Source: a virus
Reading direction: 5' to 3' (one strand)
Virus record (IMG/VR): IMGVR_UViG_3300032308_000711
Location: 1 to 25,444 of that record
Length of the DNA: 25,444 nucleotides
Below the pieces are notes generated by a model. That model saw only the letters and a program-made list of their open reading frames with translations, was not told where the DNA came from and searched no databases. The number at the start of each line of letters is the position of its first letter. The first letter of the stretch is position 1. Shown here piece after piece: positions 8,101-16,605 of the stretch. Position numbers and translations under genes: made by a program.

Positions 8101-11100
8101 CTTTTGCAAAAGCTTTACCAGATCATAAGGTTGATGTTATAGATTCAAACAAGCTAGGACTTTATAGCGAAGAAAACCAAGCTCTTAGAATGGGCAAAAG
8201 AGGTCTTACAAAATCAGAGTTAATAAGAGCGCTTGCAGCTAGAAACTCAAAGCTGTTTAAATATCTTCCACCAATGGATAAGCAAACACAAATGTTATTT
8301 AAGAGAAGACTACTTGATGCTGCAAAGGGATTGCAGGATGGAAGAGTTTATCATGATGACACCCTTGCTCAGGTATACGACTGGGCAAGAAAAGATACAA
8401 TGCGTTCTTTGCCAGCTGAATTAAGACCTGGATTTAGACAAGCTATGATTTTAGCAAATACTCCTTCAGGTTTTAGACCACATAGCTTTGATCAGTACAC
8501 AGATGGCCAAAAACCTCCTACAATGAATGCAGCAGAAGCAAAGGCCGCTTCTGGGGATAAACCATTTATCTATACAAGCCCTACATCAGCTTCAGGTAAA
8601 AAAGGAAAAACAACAGCTGTTGTTACAGGATATGACGGGTCAAAACAATCAATAACAACTGGCGGAACAAAAATGTTTAAAAAATCCATAAGGGAAGAAG
8701 GAAGCAACTGGCTTGGAAGATTTATGCCAGTTGGAAGAAAGCGTGTTTCTACAGACTACAATAGCGCAATGCTTACTAAGAAGTGGAGAAGAGGCTACGC
8801 AACTGGCGGATATGTTGGTAAGGGTGGGCCACAAGGATATGCTAATGGAGGAATGGTTCTTGATGGTTATGCAGACGGCGGGCCAGTTAAAGGATATGCA
8901 GGCGGAGGATTAGTCGCAGGATTATTAGCTGCAATGGGAATTCCAATTCTTGGAAATATGCTGGGAAATAAAGTTGGCGGAACTCCAGGAGCTGCAATAT
9001 CTAACGTATCAAATATACTTCCATTCCTACTGCCAATGGGTGCAATGAGTGGAATGACAAGAGGCATAACTAGCAAACTACCACAAGGTGCAACATCTAC
9101 AGTTAAGCCATTAGCTCAGACATCAGGAAACCTTATGGCAATGGGCAAGGCTGGATCATCAGCTGGCGCAGTTATGTCAAAGCTCGGCCCAATATTTGGA
9201 AGAGTTCTTGCTTCTGTCACACCTCTAGGATTAGCTATAACTGGAGTTACAACTGCATTAACAGTTGGATATACTGCATGGAAAAAGCATCAAGAAAATT
9301 TAAAGCTAAATGCATTAGGTTTTGGCCTTACAGCAGAAGCGGCACAAAAAGCTGGACTTAAATACACAGACTATAATCAAAAAATTAAAGATAGCATTCA
9401 AAGATCAAAAGACTTAATGGAGGCAAACAAGCTTGCATACGAAAGTATGACACAGGCTGGTATTCCAATTAAGATGACTATTACTGAATATAAAAAATTA
9501 AAAGATGAAGTTAAGGGTGCATTCTCTGAGCAAATCAAATTAATTAATTCAACAAAGAAAGCTGAGTTAGGCGATGTTGCTGTAAGATTAAAAACACAAC
9601 TAATGGCTGCTGGAATGTCTGCAGAGGATGCAACTAAGAAAATTTATGCAATGATGTCTCTTTCAAAAAATGCAGGAATGGCTGCAGCATCAACAGTTGG
9701 AAACCAAGATTTTAATGCTATAACAGATGCTAAAACGGCAGCAGGAGGCTCTCTTAAGTCATTTGATACAGCAGCAAGGCTAGGAGAAGCTCAAGCGCAA
9801 GCCGCTGCATTAAACACAGCACTAACTGCAATAGATGCTGGCGTAGACGAGATTGTTAGAAAAAGCGAAGAAGCCGCAAGAAAAGATAAAACCAATAAAA
9901 CTGAAGCTATAAGTAAAATTCAAGCAGAAATTAAGATGATGGATTATTTAAATGCTAGCCAGTTTAGACAAACTAAGCTTACAAGAGATACCATTAATGA
10001 AATGGCAAAAGCAAATCCAGCAATTAAAGAGCTTGCAAGTACATCAGATACAGTTGTTAGTGTATGGCAAAAGCTTAGATTGCAGGCAATGGGTCTTGCT
10101 GGAGATCTTTCAAAATTAAATGCAGAGCAAACTGCAGCACTCTACAACATTGGTAATATTATAAGTGAAAAGGTTATTGCTGCTAATAAAGGCAAGGGTG
10201 GATTGCTTGAACAGGAATATAAAGATTTAGGTGCTCTTAAAAAACAAAGAGATGACCTTGCAAAGAAGGCCGCTGGACAAAGTGTACAGGCTCAAATAGA
10301 TTCTAAGAAGAGACTAAAAGAGCTTCAAGATCAAATTGATAAAACAAATAAGCTTGCTGACGCAAGAATAAAAGCATTAAACGCCGCAAAAGAAGATGCA
10401 GATCTTAATCGTGAAATGGAATCTGCAAGACTTGAACTTCAATTTGCAGAGTCTACAGGGAATACAGCACAAGCAGCACAGGCTAGATTAAGATATGAAG
10501 GCGCTGTTAACAACATACAGAATCTTGGGCAAACTAGAGCAATTCAAGCTGCGGCAGATAAAGCAAATGCAGGACCACTTGCAGAAATTAAAAAAATACA
10601 AAGTGCTAATGAAAAGCTTGCAGATGCTGCAGCACTTGCAGGAACAGGCCTAGCTTCGCTTGATAAGAAGATTGCAGGACTAATTGGAACAATTGATGGT
10701 TTAAATAATGCTCAATCAGCATATCAATTAAACTTAGCTAAATGGAAAACAGAAAACCCTGGCATGACAGAAACAGATTTCTTAAAAACAGAATTAGGAA
10801 AGTACTTATCTGCAGGTTTGGTTGCTCCAACAAAAGCTGCAGGTGCAAATCTTCCAGCAGCAAACGGTGCGTATCCAGGAAAAGGTGGCTGGGTTCCAGC
10901 AACAACACCAGGTGCGTCTGCAGCTGCAATGTCAAGCAAGGCATTTACAACAGACACATTTATTGTTGGAGATAAAAACTTAGCAACAGTATTAGATAAA
11001 GCATTTAATGGAGGAGGCAAGCTTCCAGGAACACCAACAACAATTCCAAAAACCCCAGCAGCTGGACCATATGGAGGAGGAACTTATGTAAGTTTATCTC

Positions 11101-11582
11101 AATTGCAAAAGTCTGGTGCACAGAAAAAGTTTGCTGGACCACGTGACCGTACTGGCACATATGTCGGGTCTACATTTACAGATGAAAAAGGACAAAAGTG
11201 GAAGGTTACAGCAGATGCAGGTTATGCAGGATTTGCAGTAACTAAAGCTGGTAAGGGATTAATGAATGTTGATCCAAACAAGCCTGTAATTGTTGGTGAC
11301 ATGGGCCCAGAATTATTGTATAATAATATGGTTATTCCAAATCTTTCCAGTATTCCATTTGCAAGCCCAAGCTTTAATATTCCTGCAGGAGCAAAGGCAT
11401 TAACTGAACTACTTCCAGGATCCTCGAGCAGCGAATCAACAATTGTCTATCAGACATTTAATCAGGCTCCAGGTGAAGATGCAGATGCATTTATTAGAAA
11501 AGTTACACAAGCAACTGTTCAAGCGATTGGAAAAGATGCTAAATTAATTAAATCACAGTCTGGCGAAAGTAGGTTAATCTAA
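5133..11582 (+). CDS. Tape measure protein
   Basis: A 2149-residue protein, by far the longest gene here, that sets tail length and may leave the tail during DNA injection. Residues 1-170 are helical. A typical tape-measure core follows (NWGKNTQWAGRQLTVGLTVP near 180, then AGPVVQGLGGSVKDLALYMT near 345). Hydrophobic stretches lie near 530-570, 1250-1300 and 1365-1390. The motif GTDTVPAWLTEGEYVLRKSA begins at 918 and VGDMGPELLYNN lies near 2055; both recur in tape measure proteins. Residues 969-1215 form an unfamiliar polar domain, followed by four GYAxGGxV repeats (about 1221-1258). Coiled coil is likely at about 1690-1800. AAGGAG lies 13 bases before ATG 5133, a rather long spacing. At about 0.15 nm per residue the tail could approach 320 nm, an upper limit if inserted domains do not count. 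Confidence 0.93.
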   Translation: MADENIVTNIVANADFSNLIADVNRVSASLSKLQAQIIASDAKLANQVAVMNRSFAENLRRTGQFSTHFVTLTSDVEKFGRNLDTGKLKLRDYFRTFQDHTRTSGGLIRDLAKQQVALQNAIIQPLGKNAQGLMQYNVHIPQGLDAVKNKTSLARQELQIMNKVIQDGGVQLINWGKNTQWAGRQLTVGLTVPLVALGAAAAKSFREADAELTRLTKVYGGVAASSSADLAKIRNEVSSTARELAKAYGTSFKETIQLAADVAATGKTGNDLINSVKETTRLAVLGEVDRQDAMKATLAIQTAFKQNTEQLSESINFLNSVENQTSTSLADLIEAIPKAGPVVQGLGGSVKDLALYMTAMKEGGINASEGANALKSALASLINPTKVAQEQFAGMGISLKNIVNDNAGDLTGMILELQSALDALNPLQKQQAIEQLFGKFQFARMNALFENLGKQGSQTLQVMDLMKASSQDLANVASRELSLVTESASGKYKRAVESLKASLAGIGEEFLKVQTFFINVTDSVVKFVNNLPGPVKTILTFVTGLTAVMGPIIMLTGVLANFFGYIIKGASHFRALFKGGEGWKMLTPEILAAQKAGSLVEATFYSDAKAATVLKNAIDGLIAEFTILEQKAKSGAISVAPAFTTMAGNLVAGGGRQVNPNHPLLSPTDTRSMSHMNPVAGMTAEQRAAQTIFGVVPGAPRVNQKISNNPQMYMSGDLPAVEGLTSIKGVSTGVVAEEAAKWHAMTGALAMQSETEIKALKTEVSRTGLITRELSDSYEALLPTMTNLTANAAKQSAAIVAEMQAGKIQVDQARAKIMALNAQVESMIAGAAVDIAGQQGRSINLTSVPLLNQPVVDGAGKSNMKELSRPGRTRGLLNRIAQGLGVKTYGAPYSIATTMPKRMATGGPVYMAGGGPSGTDTVPAWLTEGEYVLRKSAVDKLGVPLLDKLNDLGISSSSKTVGAHASMPMEYRAHELLSDFGPHLPKGTESFAKALPDHKVDVIDSNKLGLYSEENQALRMGKRGLTKSELIRALAARNSKLFKYLPPMDKQTQMLFKRRLLDAAKGLQDGRVYHDDTLAQVYDWARKDTMRSLPAELRPGFRQAMILANTPSGFRPHSFDQYTDGQKPPTMNAAEAKAASGDKPFIYTSPTSASGKKGKTTAVVTGYDGSKQSITTGGTKMFKKSIREEGSNWLGRFMPVGRKRVSTDYNSAMLTKKWRRGYATGGYVGKGGPQGYANGGMVLDGYADGGPVKGYAGGGLVAGLLAAMGIPILGNMLGNKVGGTPGAAISNVSNILPFLLPMGAMSGMTRGITSKLPQGATSTVKPLAQTSGNLMAMGKAGSSAGAVMSKLGPIFGRVLASVTPLGLAITGVTTALTVGYTAWKKHQENLKLNALGFGLTAEAAQKAGLKYTDYNQKIKDSIQRSKDLMEANKLAYESMTQAGIPIKMTITEYKKLKDEVKGAFSEQIKLINSTKKAELGDVAVRLKTQLMAAGMSAEDATKKIYAMMSLSKNAGMAAASTVGNQDFNAITDAKTAAGGSLKSFDTAARLGEAQAQAAALNTALTAIDAGVDEIVRKSEEAARKDKTNKTEAISKIQAEIKMMDYLNASQFRQTKLTRDTINEMAKANPAIKELASTSDTVVSVWQKLRLQAMGLAGDLSKLNAEQTAALYNIGNIISEKVIAANKGKGGLLEQEYKDLGALKKQRDDLAKKAAGQSVQAQIDSKKRLKELQDQIDKTNKLADARIKALNAAKEDADLNREMESARLELQFAESTGNTAQAAQARLRYEGAVNNIQNLGQTRAIQAAADKANAGPLAEIKKIQSANEKLADAAALAGTGLASLDKKIAGLIGTIDGLNNAQSAYQLNLAKWKTENPGMTETDFLKTELGKYLSAGLVAPTKAAGANLPAANGAYPGKGGWVPATTPGASAAAMSSKAFTTDTFIVGDKNLATVLDKAFNGGGKLPGTPTTIPKTPAAGPYGGGTYVSLSQLQKSGAQKKFAGPRDRTGTYVGSTFTDEKGQKWKVTADAGYAGFAVTKAGKGLMNVDPNKPVIVGDMGPELLYNNMVIPNLSSIPFASPSFNIPAGAKALTELLPGSSSSESTIVYQTFNQAPGEDADAFIRKVTQATVQAIGKDAKLIKSQSGESRLI

Positions 11583-12040
11583 TGGCAGTCACGCTACCAG
11601 TTGGCTCAGTTCTTTACATAGACACTTCAACAAATGACACCCCAGTTTGGACAAAATTAACTGAGCATAATCGTGAACCAGTTAGCATTGATACAAATAG
11701 AATTGAGAAGCAACAAAGAATGGCAAATGGAACAATGCGTAAACAGTTTACTGCAGACAAAAAAACCATAAGCACTTCATGGACAATGCTTCCCTCTTAC
11801 AGCACAATGACATTAGATAATGGATACGGAGCAGTAGATCTTAAATCATTTTATTCAAACAAAGGAACGGGATCATTTAAGATTAAAATATCATACAATG
11901 CAGTTTCCGCAAGAGATGAAATTGTTACAGTTGTTTTTACAAATTGTAGTCACACTCTTGTAAAGAGAAATGTTAGAGAAAAAACTTCTGATGCTCCACA
12001 AGAATTTTGGGATGTTAGTATTGGCCTGGAAGAGGTATAA
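11582..12040 (+). CDS. Distal tail (Dit-like) / minor tail protein
   Basis: A 152-residue beta-rich protein starting at the ATG that overlaps the tape measure stop (TAATG). The pattern NGTMRKQFTADKKTISTSW followed by strands SFKIKISYNA and EIVTVVFTNCSHTLVKR resembles the small minor tail proteins next to the tape measure in actinophages, which share a tube-like fold and form the ring at the tail tip. It ends in TAATG coupling to the hub gene, behind a good AAGAGG site. A second tube-like protein is an alternative reading. The role is inferred from order and beta pattern. Confidence 0.6.
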   Translation: MAVTLPVGSVLYIDTSTNDTPVWTKLTEHNREPVSIDTNRIEKQQRMANGTMRKQFTADKKTISTSWTMLPSYSTMTLDNGYGAVDLKSFYSNKGTGSFKIKISYNAVSARDEIVTVVFTNCSHTLVKRNVREKTSDAPQEFWDVSIGLEEV

Positions 12041-15000
12041 TGTTATCTGGATACACTACGGCACTTGATGCTATAAATAAATCAGTATCGTATACATCGG
12101 TACCAGGCTGCTGGATTGAGTATAATATGAATGAGCTAATTGATGGATGCTCTATTACAAGCTCAACAGACGTTACAACTTCTACGGGAGACTCGCTTCC
12201 ATTTCAAAAGCTTTTCCCAGTAAAAACAATTATTGATCCACGCCGCCCTAAAACGGCGGGAATAAAATATTTTATTATGAATTCTCAAATTAATCAATAC
12301 CCTACAATATATTCAACATCAACAAATCAATCATACAGACTATACTATCCAGGAGATAAAGTTCAATATAAATACTGGGTTAGCAAAAGAGCTTTAGGGA
12401 ACTCCTTATCGGGATGTCTATTAACCGTATCTTATCCTGCAGCAAAAACTGCAGCATCAAATAAAATTGTAATTAAATTTGAAACATCACATAGCAAGCC
12501 AACTGCATGGACAGTAAAGATTAAAAACTTATCAGGCGTTGAATCAACAATATCTACAAATGCTGCTGTTCCAGATAATGGTGTAGTTAATTTGTACTAC
12601 AGCGGGGCATCTTGGAGCACAACAAAGTTTGCAAGTCCATCAGAGCCAGTGGGAATTTCTGAAATTAAGGTTGAGGTTACATCAGTAAGTGTTGCTAATG
12701 AGTATATTGGGGTAATTGAAATAGCTGCCAAGTATGTAAAAGATGTATCAGACAGAGTGGTTACATTTGATGTTAGAAAACAGTCCTCTAATTCTTCTGA
12801 TGGCATAACTCCAGTTGGAATGGTGACAGCAAACTCTCTATCATTAGATTTAAATTGCTATGATAGAACAGGTCTTGCGTATGATAAAACATTCTCATTT
12901 GATAAAAATAAAATTAATCTTTATAAAAATATCATAATTGAACCATTTATTAAAATTCAAAATTCAGACTCAATCCCCTATGGAGTTTTTTATGGAACAG
13001 AAGATTTTTCAATAACAGAGCATGGAGATGTAAGCATAACCGCTCTTGATGGTGCAGGCTATCTTCAAAAAATAATGGCTCCAGATATTTTGATGAGAGA
13101 CTACTCTTCTCAAGCAATAATTAGAAGACTTCTTGATAGCGTAGGATTTACCAATTATAACTTTAACTCTACTGGAACAGACTCTTCAACAGTAACTCCA
13201 TTATTTTATTATACAGATAGCACAAAAACAATGTGGCAGCACATACAAGACATATGCAATGACACACAAATGATTGCAGTCTTTGACGAATATGATGTTT
13301 TGCAATTTTATACAAGAGAGTATATCTTTTCAAACAAAGCGTCTTCTTTTAAATTTAGATACGAAAAAATAGGAGAGAATCTTCCAAACATTGTAAATCT
13401 TAAAAAAACAACAGTACCTTCAGCAAAAGCAATTAAAGTAAGATATACTCCACAGCTAACTTCTCAATATAACTTTTCTGCAGATCCAGTTTACGAGTCT
13501 GGAATAATTAAACTTGGTGCAGCCGCATTAGTTAAAGATCTAAGCGCATCGACTGGTGCAGGAGGATCAATATTTACTGAGCCAGTTTCAGTATATGAGT
13601 CAGCAGTGGACCATGTATTTTATCAAAAGTCAGGTTATCTTTTAGTAAACAAAGAAATTATTGAATATGATGCCATAAAGTATATATATCAACTAGTTGG
13701 ACAGTCAAACACTGCAGAACAATGGATTACATCTGATGTTGATATTGCAAAATATCAAGGTCTTTCTCAGCCAGGAACATTTAAGCCAACAGGTGAGTTT
13801 AGAATTAAAACAAGAAATGCTTTTGGGCTTTTGTCCGCCCCAGCAAATCATGAAGTTAATCTTGCTGCCATAAAATCAAGATGGACCACATATGTTTATG
13901 ATAAAGATGCAAAAACTTCAACATTAAATAACAGCCTAATATCGCTAGAGTCTTCTGATGCAAGCCAACTAAAAGCTCCAAGGTCAATGCTAACAGTCAA
14001 TTCTTTAGTTACGGCAACTCCAACATCATCTTCTCCAACTAAATACACAATATCTAGTACAACAGCAAAAACATTAAGATCAGGCTACGACAACTTTGTT
14101 GTAAGCACAAGCATGTACTTTCCTCTAGCAAGAAACTCAGATGGAACAGTAAGCGGGAACCAGATATGTGTTGGAGGTATAGCATTTTGCCTTAATGAAG
14201 CACATACAACTGGGTACATTGTTCATGTTGAGCCACCCCAAAGTGCGGTTGCAAGAGATTTAAAAGAAAGATGTGTTAAGGTTATTAAAGTTGTAAATGG
14301 TGTTGCAACCGTATTGCAAGACACACAAACTGATGCAAATCAATTTCAAAGCATTCAGGGCGGGAAAATGTATAGCATTCAGGTAAAAGCAAATAAGTCT
14401 CTCTCTAGTACAAATGAGGCCTTTATGTCTATTAAATTAATGATAGATAATACAGAAATTATTGCTATTGATAAGTCTCCCCTCCCAATAACAAATAGAG
14501 CAGGCTTAGTTTCGGGATTAGGAACAGCTAGATATGACTATATGTACACGTCTCCAATATCAGATTCAGAATTTATAACTAAAGAATTGTACAACCCATA
14601 TAAAAACTACCTAGGACAGAATTCATTTTTGGTAAAACAGTTTTCTAATTTTGTTATGTCTAAAGGCTCTGTAGTAGAAGACATAGGGTATATGGAAGAA
14701 TTTGGTCCAGTGGCAAGAGAAATAATAAAGATATCTTCAAGAATAACATCTGGGGATAACACTCCAGCCATACCAAGATATCCAGTAATTACTTTAAATC
14801 CGTATGCCACTATAGTAGGGTCAAACATAGACTCGTTCAGCATGGAAGCATTTGTAATGAACAACTCAGGCACATATACAATGTTAAGCGACGGGGAAAC
14901 AAAGTTTTTTAAAGTTATTGGAGACAGCATTGTTAAATCAGACCCATATGAATATTTAGATCCTACCTTAACAGCAATAGACAAAGAAGAGCAATTTGCA

Positions 15001-15294
15001 TTTGATTCAAATTGGATACAAAAAGAATCAGAGGCAAAAGCCCTATCAGACTGGATGAAAACTCAGTGGTCAAAACAGCAGAGTATCTTGGAAATGGAAA
15101 TAGTTCCAAATCCACTTATTCAAATAGGAGATGTGGTTGAAGTATCATACCCAATTGCAAGTCTATATTCTTCAGAAGATACCTCAATCCCAGCGGGATT
15201 CACGGCTGGCAAATACGTAGTATTAGACATCAATCATGACTGGGTAAATGGCCCATCAACAAAGCTTTTGTGTAGGTCGATTTATGTCAATTGA
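12040..15294 (+). CDS. Baseplate hub / tail-associated protein (gp27-like)
   Basis: A 1084-residue protein coupled to the previous gene by TAATG. The hub-like parts are residues about 255-470 (ITALDGAGYLQKIMAPDILM, IRRLLDSVGFTNYNF, WQHIQDICNDTQMIAVFDEY) and the C-terminus (about 985-1084: AKALSDWMKTQWSKQQSI, then IGDVVEVSYP and VVLDINHDWV). Such hubs form the ring to which fibres attach. Two beta-rich stretches interrupt the hub: about 90-235 and about 678-835, the latter resembling a concanavalin/LamG-type sandwich (YDNFVVSTSMYFPLAR, GGIAFCLNEAH, GKMYSIQVKANK). No peptidase or lysozyme motif was seen. The hub call is solid in kind; the inserted domain identities are inference. Confidence 0.75.
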   Translation: MLSGYTTALDAINKSVSYTSVPGCWIEYNMNELIDGCSITSSTDVTTSTGDSLPFQKLFPVKTIIDPRRPKTAGIKYFIMNSQINQYPTIYSTSTNQSYRLYYPGDKVQYKYWVSKRALGNSLSGCLLTVSYPAAKTAASNKIVIKFETSHSKPTAWTVKIKNLSGVESTISTNAAVPDNGVVNLYYSGASWSTTKFASPSEPVGISEIKVEVTSVSVANEYIGVIEIAAKYVKDVSDRVVTFDVRKQSSNSSDGITPVGMVTANSLSLDLNCYDRTGLAYDKTFSFDKNKINLYKNIIIEPFIKIQNSDSIPYGVFYGTEDFSITEHGDVSITALDGAGYLQKIMAPDILMRDYSSQAIIRRLLDSVGFTNYNFNSTGTDSSTVTPLFYYTDSTKTMWQHIQDICNDTQMIAVFDEYDVLQFYTREYIFSNKASSFKFRYEKIGENLPNIVNLKKTTVPSAKAIKVRYTPQLTSQYNFSADPVYESGIIKLGAAALVKDLSASTGAGGSIFTEPVSVYESAVDHVFYQKSGYLLVNKEIIEYDAIKYIYQLVGQSNTAEQWITSDVDIAKYQGLSQPGTFKPTGEFRIKTRNAFGLLSAPANHEVNLAAIKSRWTTYVYDKDAKTSTLNNSLISLESSDASQLKAPRSMLTVNSLVTATPTSSSPTKYTISSTTAKTLRSGYDNFVVSTSMYFPLARNSDGTVSGNQICVGGIAFCLNEAHTTGYIVHVEPPQSAVARDLKERCVKVIKVVNGVATVLQDTQTDANQFQSIQGGKMYSIQVKANKSLSSTNEAFMSIKLMIDNTEIIAIDKSPLPITNRAGLVSGLGTARYDYMYTSPISDSEFITKELYNPYKNYLGQNSFLVKQFSNFVMSKGSVVEDIGYMEEFGPVAREIIKISSRITSGDNTPAIPRYPVITLNPYATIVGSNIDSFSMEAFVMNNSGTYTMLSDGETKFFKVIGDSIVKSDPYEYLDPTLTAIDKEEQFAFDSNWIQKESEAKALSDWMKTQWSKQQSILEMEIVPNPLIQIGDVVEVSYPIASLYSSEDTSIPAGFTAGKYVVLDINHDWVNGPSTKLLCRSIYVN

Positions 15295-15296
15295 AA

Positions 15297-15305
15297 TGGT
15301 AGAAT
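15297..15305 (+). promoter_or_regulatory. Extended -10 box suggesting a leaderless transcript
   Basis: TGGTAGAAT lies three bases after the hub stop codon. Its last T is seven bases before the A of ATG 15312, which places the expected +1 exactly on the start codon. No good -35 is visible (TCGATT at 15277-15282). Confidence 0.45.
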
Positions 15306-15311
15306 GTTAAC

Positions 15312-15659
15312 ATGGCAAAAAATAACCCTAAGTTAAAATTATTTGAAGATGATCCTCTTGTAAAGGTTCTTAAAAAAGAGCATGTGGACATCATTAATCC
15401 ATTTACATATGATTTTGACGATACACCAGGCGGCAGCCTTCCAAACAGCAAGTTTACATTTTCACCAATAATAGGTGAAGATGATGAAGATGATGATAAA
15501 GAAAAAACAAAATTAGCGGCGCCAAACCTAGAAGATATAACTTTAGTAAAGTCAGAAATATATTATGATCAAAAGGGTGTACCGCAAGCAAGATTTATTT
15601 TTAATGTTAAAAACCATGTCGGCGATGGAGTAATTGGTGTTTATGGAAAAGGAGGATAA
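15312..15659 (+). CDS. Small acidic tail-region protein, unknown function
   Basis: A 115-residue protein that I do not recognise. Residues 1-30 are lysine-rich and helical. A run of Asp/Glu (GEDDEDDDKEKTK, residues about 56-68) forms a charged linker. The C-terminal 45 residues (ITLVKSEIYYDQ, ARFIFNVKN, GDGVIGVYGKGG) look like two or three beta strands. There is no Shine-Dalgarno sequence before ATG 15312, whereas an extended -10 box sits at the distance expected for a leaderless mRNA. It lies between hub and fibre genes, so a tail-tip or fibre-attachment role is likely but unproven. The ribosome site of the next gene overlaps its last codons. Confidence 0.6.
   Translation: MAKNNPKLKLFEDDPLVKVLKKEHVDIINPFTYDFDDTPGGSLPNSKFTFSPIIGEDDEDDDKEKTKLAAPNLEDITLVKSEIYYDQKGVPQARFIFNVKNHVGDGVIGVYGKGG
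15651..15655 (+). promoter_or_regulatory. Ribosome binding site that sets the fibre start
   Basis: GGAGG followed by ATAAA precedes ATG 15661 by five bases. It selects 15661 over the in-frame ATG at 15634, which lies inside the previous gene and lacks such a site. Confidence 0.8.
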
Positions 15660-15660
15660 A

Positions 15661-16605
15661 ATGCATATAACAGGAGAATACGTCTTTTATGAGAACGGCA
15701 AAGAGATATGCCGAAACTCCAACCTTTTAACTAAATTTGGTAAAAGATTTTTAACATCGTATCTAGCTGGAGCTGTGTCATTTAATAATAAAGACATAGC
15801 CATAGGAATTGGCAACGCTACAGCAACTGTAAACGATACTCAATTATCTTTTGAGTTCTATAGATCTGCAGTTAATTTAGGAAGCATTGATATTCAAACT
15901 AATGCTCAAACAGGAGTTTCAACATATGCAGTTGTTTATAAAACAACTATTCCAACAGACATAGTCGGAACAATTAATGAAGTTGGTTTATTTCCAACTG
16001 AAACTGAAGGCAACTCAGATTTTAGCAGTAGATTTATTTCTACTTTTGAAAACAATCTAAGTTGGCTAGACGACGCTGGTGCTCCAGCAACAACTGTATC
16101 TTCACCTTCTCCAAGAATAGGTAATACTTGGTTTAGCTTATCAGCAAACGCTAATAACAGCAAACAATATAATTTGTCTACAAACTTTAATCTATTAGGA
16201 TATAGTCAAAATGATAGCTTAACTCTTGCATTTAAACAGCAAGACACTAACTTAGATTACGTATATGTTAGATTCTATAGTTCTTCTTCTGATTACTATG
16301 AAATAAGATACTCAGGAGACTCTTCTCTTTTAAATAAAATTATTCCTCTTCAGCTAAGCAGCCTTTATTCTTCTGGATTTAATTTAGGTACTCCAGACAA
16401 AGAGTCAATAATTAAAATATCAGTAGGCGCAAAAGCAAAATCAAGCGGAGGCACAACAGTGCTGCTTGATGGGTTAAGAATAAATGATGAAGATAGTTTT
16501 AATACATACTCTTCTATTATCAGCAGATCCGTACTAACAAATCCTATTGTTAAATCTTACGGAAGAGAGATTGATGTAGAATATAGAATAGGTCTTTCCT
16601 TCTAA
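15661..16605 (+). CDS. Minor tail fibre with collar-type N-terminus
   Basis: A 314-residue protein, starting at ATG 15661 behind GGAGG. The first 125 residues (LLTKFGKRFLTSYLAG, then IAIGIGNATA, then VYKTTIPTDIVGTINEVGLF) match the pattern of the N-terminal attachment domain of many tail fibres, with the recurring xxEVGLF strand. Residues about 130-260 form a beta-rich, serine- and asparagine-rich region (KQYNLSTNFNLLGY, YVYVRFYSSSSDYYEIRY) that resembles a carbohydrate-binding jelly roll. The gene ends in TAATG with the large fibre. The likely role is host surface contact at the tail tip; the binding target is unknown. Confidence 0.6.
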   Translation: MHITGEYVFYENGKEICRNSNLLTKFGKRFLTSYLAGAVSFNNKDIAIGIGNATATVNDTQLSFEFYRSAVNLGSIDIQTNAQTGVSTYAVVYKTTIPTDIVGTINEVGLFPTETEGNSDFSSRFISTFENNLSWLDDAGAPATTVSSPSPRIGNTWFSLSANANNSKQYNLSTNFNLLGYSQNDSLTLAFKQQDTNLDYVYVRFYSSSSDYYEIRYSGDSSLLNKIIPLQLSSLYSSGFNLGTPDKESIIKISVGAKAKSSGGTTVLLDGLRINDEDSFNTYSSIISRSVLTNPIVKSYGREIDVEYRIGLSF

